Origin: Spirochaetota bacterium
GTDB taxonomy: Bacteria > Spirochaetota > UBA4802 > UBA5550
DNA length: 64,000 nucleotides
Assembly: GCA_025457915.1 (NCBI GenBank)
Contig: JALOTL010000007.1
Coordinates: forward strand, 1-64,000
Direction of reading: 5' to 3'
Below are positions 1 through 8,006 of the stretch, one piece after another (the stretch's first letter is position 1; every line of letters starts with the position of its first letter). Under the pieces are notes generated by a model. It worked only from the letters and a program-made list of their open reading frames with translations, was not told the DNA's origin and did no database searches. A program made the translations under genes and the position numbers.

Positions 1-91
1 GATTTTATAATGAAAAGAATTACATGAGTAAGTTAAAATTACTAAGGAAATACGGATTATTTACTTGTGCGGCTTGACTTTTATCATAGAT

Positions 92-1294
92 GACGGTATT
101 CGCCTGACAGTCACCTGAAAAATAAAGGTGGTCAACGTTCCTCTGAAAGATATAATGATTTTACCACAAAACTTTATATCAAAGGAGAAAAACGATGACC
201 ACCAACAGCAATGTAGCACAAAAGGCGGCAAGAAGAAAGCTAAATTTATTGGAGCTGGCCCAGGAACTTGATAATGTCAGCAAGGCCTGTCTGATTATGG
301 GATATTCCCGGCAGCAGTTCTACGAAATCCGGCGGAATTTCCAGACATACGGATCCGAAGGGCTTTTGGATAAAATTCCTGGAGCGAAAGGACCTCATCC
401 TAACAGGGTATCGGAAGAGGTTGAAAAGGCGATCCTTGAATATTCGTTAATGAATCCCACACAGGGATGCCTCAGGGTTGCCCAGCAGTTAAATTTGCAG
501 GATGTCAATGTGAGTTCCAGCGGGGTCAGGGGAGTATGGTCAAGAAACAAGCTCCTTTCGAGACACCAGAGGCTGATGAGGCTGGAAGATCACCACAGGG
601 AAACGCAGATTGAGCTAACGGAAGACCAGGTTCGGCTTCTGGAAAAATTCAGCCCGGAGTACCGTGAAAGGCACATACAGGCCGATTTTACGGGTCATTT
701 GGTGGCCATGGACACGTTTCTGGTGGGAACTCTCAAGGGGATCGGCAGGGTGTACCTCCAGACGGTGATCGACTGTCACAGCCGGCATGCCTGGGGCCGG
801 ATGTATACGACCAAGGTGCCGGTCACCGCGGTCCAGACGCTGAACAATGACGTGCTGCCGTTCTTTGAAGAACAGGGCGCAAAGATAGAAACGGTGCTGA
901 CGGACAATGGGCGGGAATATTGCGGCCGTCCTGACAAGCATCCGTTCGAACTGTTTCTTCAGCTTGAAGATATCGAGCACCGGACGACAAAGGTCCGCAG
1001 GCCCCAGAGCAACGGATATGTCGAGCGTCTGCATCGGACATTTCTTGATGAGCATTTCAGAATTTCCGGCAGGACTAAATTCTACGAGTCGGTTCAGGAA
1101 ATGCAAAATGACTTTGACGGATACTTGAAACATTACAATAATGAGAGGCCTCACCAGGGACGCAATATGGATGGCAGAACGCCGTATCAGGCATTTGTCG
1201 AAGGGATTAAGCCGATAGAAAATGAACCAATGGAGATGAATAGTGTAGCCTGAAAATCAAGTCTTTCAGAGGAAAGTGTCAGGCGAATACCGTC
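92..1294 (+). mobile_element. IS481-like insertion sequence
   Basis: The transposase gene lies between perfect 18-bp inverted repeats at 92-109 and 1277-1294 (outer end GACGGTATTCGCC). A second inverted block of 13 bp follows inside each end (138-150 and 1262-1274), but it is 28 bp from the outer repeat on the left and only 2 bp on the right. I see no target-site duplication next to the ends, so the flanks may have rearranged after insertion. The family call rests on the transposase; the ends were defined by eye. Confidence 0.85.
195..1253 (+). CDS. IS481-family transposase (DDE integrase core)
   Basis: 352 residues, full length for the family. An N-terminal helix-turn-helix region (about 15-75, with SRQQFYEIRRNF) is followed by an rve-type integrase core. 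The three acidic residues of a DDE site can be placed: Asp in VAMDTFLV (about 174), Asp in LTDNGREY (about 236) and Glu in SNGYVERLHR (about 278). A good ribosome site (AAGGAGAAAAACG) precedes the ATG. It would cut and join the inverted repeats that flank it. The frame is intact, so the element may still be active. Confidence 0.93.
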   Translation: MTTNSNVAQKAARRKLNLLELAQELDNVSKACLIMGYSRQQFYEIRRNFQTYGSEGLLDKIPGAKGPHPNRVSEEVEKAILEYSLMNPTQGCLRVAQQLNLQDVNVSSSGVRGVWSRNKLLSRHQRLMRLEDHHRETQIELTEDQVRLLEKFSPEYRERHIQADFTGHLVAMDTFLVGTLKGIGRVYLQTVIDCHSRHAWGRMYTTKVPVTAVQTLNNDVLPFFEEQGAKIETVLTDNGREYCGRPDKHPFELFLQLEDIEHRTTKVRRPQSNGYVERLHRTFLDEHFRISGRTKFYESVQEMQNDFDGYLKHYNNERPHQGRNMDGRTPYQAFVEGIKPIENEPMEMNSVA

Positions 1295-1325
1295 GCTAAA
1301 CAGAAAAAACATAATAGGACACCCA

Positions 1326-1831
1326 ATGCCAACCCTCCACTTCAAAGGAAAATCCTTTGTCCAGAACCACCACCTGGCGGTTCCCTATTGCCAGCTTGTA
1401 CCGGACAAAAAGAAAAGCCTAACCGACAAGGTGAGTCTTCATGATAATCTCATTATCCATGGCGATAATCTGAAAGCGCTCAAGGCTCTCCTTCCTTTAT
1501 ATGCAGGAAAAGTAAAATGTATTTATATTGATCCTCCTTATAATACCGGTAACGAAAATTGGGTTTACAATGATAATGTTAATAACCCCATGATGAAGGA
1601 ATGGTTGGGTGAAGTTGTTGATAAAGATGATTTAACGCGTCATGATAAATGGCTTTGTATGATGATGCCGAGGTTGAATTTACTTAAAGAATTATTAGAC
1701 AAAGATGGATTAATATTCGTAAGTATTGATGAAAATGAACAGCATCGATTAAGATTATTATTGGACGAAGTTTTCGGGGAAGATAATTTTATTGAATGCA
1801 TTATTTGGAAAAAAAGTTACGGTGGCGGTTC
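1326..1831 (+). pseudogene. 5' part of a DNA adenine methyltransferase (type III Mod-like), cut by IS3
   Basis: The reading frame begins MPTLHFKGK and carries the S-adenosylmethionine/catalytic region of an N6-adenine methyltransferase of the type III Mod kind: HGDNLKALKALLP, then the catalytic DPPY in IYIDPPYNTGNE, then LIFVSIDENE. After about 168 residues (WKKSYGGGS) the frame runs into the left end of the IS3 element at 1832. No continuation is visible beyond the far end of that element, so the target-recognition half has been lost. The frame stays open to 1883 only by reading into the IS. A matching restriction subunit is not present in the window. It is a dead remnant of a restriction-modification locus. 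Confidence 0.88.
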
Positions 1832-1874
1832 TGACCTGCCCCCATTTTGTGTACCACTCCTTGAGGGAAAATCC

Positions 1875-2684
1875 TCATGCTGATTTTCCAATGAATTCAT
1901 AGGGCGTAAGGCCATTCAATGAACTGTGGGGCCTTTCCGTATTATATTCATTTCTCCAGACTTCAATTTTATTCCTGGCATCCTTAATAGTCACGAACCA
2001 TTCTTCATTGAGACACTCATCTCTGAATTTTCCATTAAAACTTTCAACGAAAGCATTCTGCGTCGGCTTGCCCTTTTCAATAAAATGAATATCCACATTA
2101 TTTTCATCAGCCCATTTTAAAAATACTTTAGAAGTAAACTCCGGACCATTATCCACAACGATCTGCTCGGGCAGAGGCCGTATCATTCTCAATTCTTCTA
2201 AAATCCTGACGACCCTCCTGCCATTTATTGAAAAATCAGGCTGCAGGCATATTGCCTCGCGTGAATAATCATCTATGATATTGAGAACCCTGAACTTCCG
2301 GCCATCATACAGAGCATCATGTACAAAATCCATAGACCAGCGCTTGCTTGTTGATCCGGGTATGATCAATGGTCTACTCTCGCCGGTAAATCGTTTCTTC
2401 TTGCGCTTAATCCTGTATTTTAAGCCCATTTGGGTATATATTCGATATACCTTCTTGTGATTTACCTTCCGCTTCTTGATTAATGTGTTATAAATACGTC
2501 GATATCCATATCGCCTTTTCTTCATGGCGATAGAACGTATCTCTTTCTCAAGCTCGGTATCTTTTTCTACATGCTCATGCCGGAAAACAGATCGATGGAT
2601 GTCAAAAACCTTACAGGACCGTCTCTCACTTATGAATTCTTTCCCGATCCTGACGGCTTCTTCTCTCTGCTCCCGGCTTACCAC
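1875..2684 (-). CDS. IS3-family transposase OrfB (integrase core)
   Basis: 269 residues. An HTH_21-like region (about 45-85, ending YRIKRKKKRF) precedes an rve core with the DDE residues in SMDFVHDALYDG (Asp about 119), IVVDNGPEFTSK (Asp about 178) and AFVESFNGKFRDE (Glu about 214). The GTG start overlaps the end of OrfA. Immediately upstream, at 2684-2690, the minus strand reads A AAA AAG, the standard slippery heptamer used for -1 frameshifting in this family, so the active product is probably an OrfA-OrfB fusion. Confidence 0.92.
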   Translation of the reverse strand: MVSREQREEAVRIGKEFISERRSCKVFDIHRSVFRHEHVEKDTELEKEIRSIAMKKRRYGYRRIYNTLIKKRKVNHKKVYRIYTQMGLKYRIKRKKKRFTGESRPLIIPGSTSKRWSMDFVHDALYDGRKFRVLNIIDDYSREAICLQPDFSINGRRVVRILEELRMIRPLPEQIVVDNGPEFTSKVFLKWADENNVDIHFIEKGKPTQNAFVESFNGKFRDECLNEEWFVTIKDARNKIEVWRNEYNTERPHSSLNGLTPYEFIGKSA

Positions 2685-2959
2685 TTTTTTGAAAGAACCG
2701 CCTTCATCGCCTGGATGTCAAGCGCCTGCTCGGCAACGAGTTTCTTTAATTTTGTGTTTTCATCTTCAAGCTGTCGCATCTTCTTGAGATCCGATAACTC
2801 CATTCCTGAATATTTGGATCGCCAATTATAGAATGTATTTTTGCTTATTCCATATTTACGACACACTTCAGGTGTTGCCATCCCGGCTTCTGATTCTTTG
2901 AGAATCTCGTGGATTTGTTCTTCCGTAAATCTCTTTCGTTTCATGCTATCCTCCTGCAT
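2678..2959 (-). CDS. IS3-family OrfA (helix-turn-helix)
   Basis: 93 residues: a HTH_8/transposase_8 domain (KRKRFTEEQIHEILKESEAG, then CRKYGISKNTFYNWRSKY) and a C-terminal leucine-zipper-like helix (LKKMRQLEDENTKLKKLV). It binds the inverted repeats as part of the OrfAB transposase. The start is ambiguous: MQEDSMKRKRF from 2959 has no better ribosome site than the internal Met at 2944. It ends SKKW-stop directly after the A6G slip site. Confidence 0.9.
   Translation of the reverse strand: MQEDSMKRKRFTEEQIHEILKESEAGMATPEVCRKYGISKNTFYNWRSKYSGMELSDLKKMRQLEDENTKLKKLVAEQALDIQAMKAVLSKKW
2684..2690 (-). promoter_or_regulatory. Programmed -1 frameshift heptamer (A AAA AAG)
   Basis: On the minus strand the OrfA codons TCA AAA AAG TGG TAA contain A AAA AAG. 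A -1 slip here continues as AAA AAA GTG GTA AGC, which is exactly the OrfB frame. The heptamer and the frame relation are seen directly; its use in IS3-family elements is established, its use here is inferred. Confidence 0.75.
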
Positions 2960-3142
2960 TATTTTATTGCTTTTTGCAAGAGGATTTTTCCCTGTTTAAA
3001 TGGTACTGTTTTCGGGGGGCAGGTCAATTCGACCTCATGTGCCGGACATCTTTATTTTCCCCCCGCACCGTATCCTTTCCGCCCTCCCGCGCGTCATTAA
3101 TTAATATGAAACTCATATCGCATTTATTTTGACCTGCCCGCA

Positions 3143-3457
3143 CGGAAGGTTCTTAAAAACGGAAGAGTATTGATGAAATTTGAAATGAGAAAACGGATCA
3201 AACAGATCATCCCGGCAGCCGGGCTGGCGATTGGAATGGTTTTATTTCCGGACGCGGTCAACATCGCGTCGCGGCTCGAGGGCATGAACAAGCGGTTTAA
3301 TTCCGAAATCCTCATCAGCGGCGACGTTCACGACGGGCTGTCGGACCCGGACAGGTTCAGCGCGAGGAAGCTCGGACTGGTGCGCATAAGGGGAAAGGAA
3401 AAACCCAATGCGGGCGCGCAGGCGCGGCACACGTTGCCTGCGGCCGTCAACGGTTGA
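3143..3457 (+). pseudogene. Fragment of a class III adenylate/guanylate cyclase domain
   Basis: The open frame has a TTG start at 3170 and is open upstream to at least 3143. It contains DAVNIASRLEGMNKRFNSE followed by ILISG and LGLVRIRGKEKP. This is the conserved C-terminal half of the class III cyclase catalytic domain (the DAVNxASRLE motif includes metal and transition-state contacts). The usual preceding part (phenylalanine/metal Asp motif and GIxxG region) is missing, and the end (ARHTLPAAVNG) has lost the usual KPVxVYE tail. It follows the scar right of the IS3 element, so I read it as a broken gene. Confidence 0.7.
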
Positions 3458-3461
3458 CAAA

Positions 3462-4142
3462 CTAATCCATGAACCTGAAATCATTCTTCTTGAGTTTAAT
3501 ATACAGCAGGGATGGAAGAACGATCGGTGATGTCATTAAAACGAAAAAAATTTCAAAAAGCAGATAACTGCCCTCCGCCTTCATCCCCTTCAGCCTGCTC
3601 ACGAACGCGGAAAACGTATTCCCCATGAGATTGTAATAATGGGATTTCATCGTAAGGGCCGCGACCGCGTCTGCCCTGTCCCAGGGATACGATTCGTAAA
3701 GCCGTTTAACCGGGCCGGGATTCACGCTGCCGTTTGTCTCGGCATAATCCCTGGCGAAAAGCAGGGCTGCGATTTCATCTTCATTGCACGAAGCCGTTCC
3801 ATTCAAGTCCATGTTTAAAAGGGACAGGACCTCCTCTTTCGCGACCCCTTCGGAAAAGGCCATCTCAGATGCAAAGCGCGCGCATATGATGCACTTGTTC
3901 ACGGACGTGGTGGTCAGCAGTATCTTTTCCTGCAGGGAATAAGGGACCCTGTTGAAAAACGTCGCGGATATCAGGCGCGGGGTGGACAGGACCATCCTGC
4001 TTGAATATCTGATGAAGCCGCTGAAATTGAATATTCTCCTGGTGAACCCTTTTTTCATTATCTTCTCCGACGCTTTTTCTGAAAATCCCCATGGATGATC
4101 ATTGATCATTTCTTCATTGGTCCCGATAATTACACCGGTCAT
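3462..4142 (-). CDS. AhpD-like (carboxymuconolactone decarboxylase fold) protein
   Basis: 226 residues. The central part NKCIICARFASEMAFSEG matches the AhpD-like helix with a redox CxxC pair, followed by LFARDYAETNG, the next helix of the fold. The family normally has CxxCxxxH; here the histidine position is alanine, so the peroxidase proton relay is probably altered. A C-terminal hydrophobic helix (about 200-220, ending YIKLKKNDF) suggests membrane attachment. It is monocistronic and near the IS scar. Substrate unknown. Confidence 0.6.
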   Translation of the reverse strand: MTGVIIGTNEEMINDHPWGFSEKASEKIMKKGFTRRIFNFSGFIRYSSRMVLSTPRLISATFFNRVPYSLQEKILLTTTSVNKCIICARFASEMAFSEGVAKEEVLSLLNMDLNGTASCNEDEIAALLFARDYAETNGSVNPGPVKRLYESYPWDRADAVAALTMKSHYYNLMGNTFSAFVSRLKGMKAEGSYLLFEIFFVLMTSPIVLPSLLYIKLKKNDFRFMD

Positions 4143-4224
4143 ATAAAGTCATCCCCGGATTTAAAGCGTAATGTCCATATAATTATAAATTCATATGGAA
4201 GACTGCCGACCATTTTCCATTTTA

Positions 4225-4860
4225 TCACCTTTTCGCCAGCTCGTCTATTATCGATTTCCTTACCTGAATGAATGTTTTCAGCTCCGCCATGGAAAATTCA
4301 AAAAATACAGGATCAAGTTCTTCCTGTGTTTTGTTTATCATTTGATCTAATTCAATAATTTTTAATGAAGTGATGCTTCTCAGAAGGAGAAGCGTATCCT
4401 TTGTAGAATTTTCATTATTAATTTCTTTTTCTGCCAGCATTCTTAACATATACCTTTCCGCCGGTATGCCCGTTTTGGTATATGCGTCAAAATGTTTTTG
4501 CTGTAATTCAATAGCCCTCTGCTTTTCCCTGTCAGGTGCATCCAGGCCCTCATTTTTTATCTTTGTTTTATATTGCTCAATCGCCTTTTTTTCATCAGAT
4601 GAAATTATATATTTAAATTCGGTTTCTTTTTCGGGAAGAAGACAAGGGCAGGCTTCATCGGATTTTTTAATAAAATCCCTCATGTCCTTCAAAACGGTAT
4701 TTTTTTGATTTTCATTTAATATTTTGGCATTTGTTATATTTGAAGCGGCCAGGGTAAGATAATTTCTTTTATTGTCGCTCAGTGAGTCAGAGCAGGAAAC
4801 AAGGAAAAGACAAAAAACCAGACCGGGTAAAAAAAATTGAAAAAAATTAAGTTTTTTCAT
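4225..4860 (-). CDS. Envelope cassette 1: lipoprotein of unknown function
   Basis: 211 residues with a type II signal peptide (KKLNFFQFFLPGLVFCLFLVSC, lipobox LVSC). The mature part is helical and charged, with a conserved CPCLLPEKETEFKYII segment and a strongly conserved C-terminus (ELKTFIQVRKSIIDELAKR). It is the third gene of a cassette with the SGNH hydrolase (18 nt upstream) and the outer-membrane-like protein. A second copy on the other strand at 38967-39592 shares these same segments but is frameshifted. No known family recognised. Confidence 0.8.
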   Translation of the reverse strand: MKKLNFFQFFLPGLVFCLFLVSCSDSLSDNKRNYLTLAASNITNAKILNENQKNTVLKDMRDFIKKSDEACPCLLPEKETEFKYIISSDEKKAIEQYKTKIKNEGLDAPDREKQRAIELQQKHFDAYTKTGIPAERYMLRMLAEKEINNENSTKDTLLLLRSITSLKIIELDQMINKTQEELDPVFFEFSMAELKTFIQVRKSIIDELAKR

Positions 4861-4878
4861 AACTCATCCATCCATAAA

Positions 4879-6126
4879 TTATATCGGCGTTGATTTGTAA
4901 TATAAATCATATGTATAAAAGCCCCAGCCGAGTTTAAAGATTGATGTAAGGACAACATAATAATCAATCTGCATGCCGCTCGAATTTCCGCATACATCAA
5001 TTGCCTTAACTTTTATTTGTCCGGATTCTCCCATGGAAATGTTTGTGTTTAATAAAACCACATATTGGCCTCCGCCGACCTGTTCGGCATTTTGTACGTC
5101 CAATATTCTACCTGTGTCATTGATAAAAAAAGCAAGAGGAACAGGAGCATTTACGACTCCGAAGGCGCCCAATCCATGGAAAACACCTCCTGTTGGACAT
5201 ATGAACGAAGGCGGGATTGAATCCCCCAGGCATAGGGATTCGTTTCTTTGAAACCATCCCAGACTTGTTAGTCTCCTGGCTATCATTCTTCCCCATTCTA
5301 TATTTCCCAGATCGGTAAAGTGTATTCCGTCAGAATAATATAAATAAATCATCAAGGGGCCGCCTGCTATCACATTATAGAAAAAAAGTGTAGTTCTTAA
5401 AAACTGGACACGGTTTTCTCCATATATTTTTTGGAGGCGGGGAATAAGGTTGTCCCTGTATTTGAGGTTCATAACCTCGACCATGCAATTTGCTAAAAAA
5501 ACATCTTCAGATTTCAGACCAAATTTATTTACAAAATCTGTTAAGACTATCGGGGCAATATCATTCAACAGAACGCAATTTTTATTGGTTACATCCTGGT
5601 TCAGAATATATTTGATTAAAAAATCATTATTCATCGAAGCGATGTCTGCGGTCACCTCGGCGTACCAGGATAAAATGCACATGCTTAACCAGGCTTTATC
5701 TATTGATTTGCTTAATATTCCAGTTAATCTTCTGTATATATCCTGAGTGATTATTCTTGTCGGTTTTCCTCGGCCTAAATCTATCATTGGCAACAATATA
5801 TCATTGCCGCCAAGAGAAATTATTGAAATATCAGTATTAAATTTAATATTATTTAAAATAACATATCGAGGCCAAAAGCAAGATGGGCTCATGCTTGCTG
5901 CCTGATTAATGAAGATCATTGCATCACGCTCTTCCTGTTTTATAATATATTCTTTACCACCTTGGACATATTCTGAATCACGTATGTATATGTTTGGTTT
6001 ATTAGGGTCAATTTTAAAACCCCCTAAAAAATCAGCCCTGCTATCGCCGATAAAGGTAATGGTTTTTGAATAGCTATAAGAAGTTGAAAGAATTATTAAA
6101 AACATCAGATTGAAAATAGTTTTCAT
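4879..6126 (-). CDS. Envelope cassette 1: secreted SGNH/GDSL-type hydrolase
   Basis: 415 residues from ATG 6126, which has AGGAG 7 nt upstream; a longer TTG start at 6132 is less likely. A signal peptide (MKTIFNLMFLIILSTSYSYS) is followed by SGNH block I (TFIGDSRADFLGG, nucleophile Ser), block III (SLGGNDILLP) and block V (SDGIHFTDLG, Asp and His of the triad). Such enzymes hydrolyse acyl esters on lipids or glycans. The C-terminal about 110 residues after PPSFICP look like a beta-sandwich (HYR-like) domain ending KSTPI. The paralogue at 37636-38949 keeps the same blocks. Substrate unknown; location periplasm or cell surface. Confidence 0.8.
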   Translation of the reverse strand: MKTIFNLMFLIILSTSYSYSKTITFIGDSRADFLGGFKIDPNKPNIYIRDSEYVQGGKEYIIKQEERDAMIFINQAASMSPSCFWPRYVILNNIKFNTDISIISLGGNDILLPMIDLGRGKPTRIITQDIYRRLTGILSKSIDKAWLSMCILSWYAEVTADIASMNNDFLIKYILNQDVTNKNCVLLNDIAPIVLTDFVNKFGLKSEDVFLANCMVEVMNLKYRDNLIPRLQKIYGENRVQFLRTTLFFYNVIAGGPLMIYLYYSDGIHFTDLGNIEWGRMIARRLTSLGWFQRNESLCLGDSIPPSFICPTGGVFHGLGAFGVVNAPVPLAFFINDTGRILDVQNAEQVGGGQYVVLLNTNISMGESGQIKVKAIDVCGNSSGMQIDYYVVLTSIFKLGWGFYTYDLYYKSTPI

Positions 6127-6180
6127 AATCAACTCCTGTTATAGGTATTTAAGGTCTAAAATCTTAAATATTTAAAAAAA

Positions 6181-6909
6181 TCATGAACCAAATCTATAGA
6201 TAATCGATATATATATATTACCCGAATATCCGATTCCTGTTGAAGTTATATACTTTGACATACTGCTCAAATACAACATCCATAAATTGTACTCGATTAA
6301 AAACGGATTAGATGCTGTATAAAAGGGATTTGTATATGCATAAAAAACTATATTAAATGCAGAGCATTTAATATTTCTAACAAGCAATGAAATACTGAAA
6401 GCTGTCTGAAATGAAAGAGTAATGCTGTCTGAAATATGATAATTCAATCCTAGTACAGGCCCTGAAAATAAAGTGAATAATTTAAATCTATTTCTAAAGC
6501 CCGCTCCTAATCCGAATTGTGGACCCAGATAAAATCGTACTGTCGAAGATGAATATACACCGAAACCAAAATCATTTATCAAATTAATCCTTGGAATATT
6601 AATTTGATGTTTTTTATTATATAAATCAGAGGAAGGAATATCGGTACTGCTTGAACCAGAAATATATTTAAACCTTTCCCGGTATCTATCAACCCCCAGA
6701 TTCAGCCTGTAGTTGAATCCCTCCTTATCGACATTGGTATCGTATAGCAACCCGCCGCCCATCATCGATATGGATGGAAAGCCGCCGTAATACTTGTTTG
6801 ATATGCCGCCTCCTCCAGTGACATACCCGCCGAAACCGGAAGCGGCCATGCAGTTTATTGCCATGAAAAACACGAAACCGGCAAACAGAATGACTGTTAT
6901 CTTTCTCAT
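6181..6909 (-). CDS. Envelope cassette 1: predicted outer-membrane beta-barrel protein
   Basis: 242 residues. The signal peptide (KITVILFAGFVFFMAINC) is almost identical to that of the paralogue at 36887-37573. The mature part is Gly- and aromatic-rich with alternating strands (FRFYLGPQFGLGAG type repeats) and no helices, typical of a small outer-membrane barrel. It has GGAGACC before the ATG and is first in the cassette behind the promoter at 6968-6996. Function unknown; possibly the surface partner of the SGNH hydrolase. Confidence 0.65.
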   Translation of the reverse strand: MRKITVILFAGFVFFMAINCMAASGFGGYVTGGGGISNKYYGGFPSISMMGGGLLYDTNVDKEGFNYRLNLGVDRYRERFKYISGSSSTDIPSSDLYNKKHQINIPRINLINDFGFGVYSSSTVRFYLGPQFGLGAGFRNRFKLFTLFSGPVLGLNYHISDSITLSFQTAFSISLLVRNIKCSAFNIVFYAYTNPFYTASNPFLIEYNLWMLYLSSMSKYITSTGIGYSGNIYISIIYRFGS

Positions 6910-6967
6910 TTGGTCTCCTTATTACATAAGCGTTGATTTTGTGATAAAAACGACAAAAAATTTATGA

Positions 6968-6996
6968 CATTATAGCAGAGTCGTCAATTTTTGTCA
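6968..6996 (-). promoter_or_regulatory. Sigma-70 promoter of envelope cassette 1
   Basis: On the minus strand TTGACA (6991-6996) and TATAAT (6968-6973) are both consensus and 17 bp apart. The second cassette has the same two hexamers with the same spacing and a similar spacer (ends GACTCTGC in both). Confidence 0.88.
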
Positions 6997-7007
6997 ATTG
7001 GGCATTT

Positions 7008-7040
7008 TACCTATAAAAAACATAGGTGATTTTACTGAGG
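7008..7040 (-). repeat. Conserved block with palindrome upstream of the cassette promoter
   Basis: The 20 bp at 7021-7040 are identical to 36756-36775 upstream of the other cassette. They run into an inverted repeat ACCTAT-N8-ATAGGT (7008-7027) that lies just upstream of the -35 box; in the second copy the matching repeat is CTATG-N5-CATAG (36771-36785). Position and conservation suggest a regulator binding site. Confidence 0.65.
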
Positions 7041-7205
7041 AGATTAATAGTAGATGCCGTACATGTATTGGGAAAGAGTATCATCTTAAGAATCATATTT
7101 CTGAAGGGTCATAATGGGAATAATATCGAACGGGGGAGCGCTGACAGCAATAAAATAATGCATCCATGAGATGGACGCGCCGGGGCCGGTCTGCCCGGTC
7201 ATTCA

Positions 7206-8006
7206 CTACCGCAAGACAAACCATGGGTGATGGCAATAACGGCAGCGGACCTTGTAGGCGTCGACGCGCTGACTGACCTGGACCGGAGAGCCGCCCGGGC
7301 CAAGCGATCCGATAGGCCTGGCGGGTGTATTATAACTGCCGGCATACTTTAAGGATTGGCGGGCAAAGAAGCGTTTGCAGTTCGGGCAGCGCCTGGCGAA
7401 AACCAGGCTCAGGGCGATAAACCCCGTCACAAGCACAATCCAGCCCGCGATAATTAACTGAAAAAACCATTTGCCGTAGCTGAAATAGGTGCCCATGATC
7501 CCGCCAAAAATAAAAAGCGCGATGAGCGGATAAATAAACATTGTGCGTGATTGTTTTTCTGCTATCTTTGCCAGTCCATCATGATAAGAAAGCCGGGGCG
7601 GCGGATTGTCCGGATCAACGGCCCGGTAGAAAAGATCATCCATATCGGGTAATTTTTCCATGTTCTCCACATCTTCAGGTTTGATGACCCTGAGCGCATC
7701 GACGGCCGCCCAGCGCAAGCGAAGCGGCTCGCTGGTATCATTGCTGATTATATGCAGATAAGACCAGGCCTTCCCCATCGCGTCATCACGGCCGATTTTA
7801 TGCAGCATGTCGACCGCGCGGAAGCGGACTTCTAATTTTCTTTCCTTCAAACCGGCGATACAGGCGATATTTTCTATAAAGTGATCGGTGCGGCCGGGTT
7901 TAGGAGGTGTCTTAATGAATTCAATGATCTTCTCTATCTGCTTTGATGATTCAGCCTGGTCCCCGGCAGTCAGCGCCGTTTCAATATACGTATCATCGAT
8001 CATCAT
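7206..8006 (-). CDS. HEAT-like membrane protein with zinc ribbon
   Basis: 266 residues. The N-terminal half (about 20-130) consists of helical pairs resembling HEAT/ARM repeats (KLEVRFRAVDMLHKIG, LRLRWAAVDALRVI). Two transmembrane helices lie at about 155-205. The C-terminal tail holds CPNCKRFFA and CRYCHHPW, a four-cysteine zinc ribbon. No enzyme motif. It is monocistronic with a weak ribosome site. Possibly a scaffold at the inner membrane; function unknown. Confidence 0.7.
   Translation of the reverse strand: MMIDDTYIETALTAGDQAESSKQIEKIIEFIKTPPKPGRTDHFIENIACIAGLKERKLEVRFRAVDMLHKIGRDDAMGKAWSYLHIISNDTSEPLRLRWAAVDALRVIKPEDVENMEKLPDMDDLFYRAVDPDNPPPRLSYHDGLAKIAEKQSRTMFIYPLIALFIFGGIMGTYFSYGKWFFQLIIAGWIVLVTGFIALSLVFARRCPNCKRFFARQSLKYAGSYNTPARPIGSLGPGGSPVQVSQRVDAYKVRCRYCHHPWFVLR

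Larger units (their letters stand above)
1832..3026 (-). mobile_element. IS3-family insertion sequence
   Basis: Two overlapping minus-strand transposase frames lie between terminal inverted repeats, TGACCTGCCCCC at 1832-1843 and its complement at 3015-3026. With gaps, the similarity runs about 45 bp inward at both ends. TTC precedes the left end, and TTC also occurs one base beyond the right end, so a 3-bp target duplication is possible but not clean. The element sits inside the methyltransferase gene. Confidence 0.88.
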
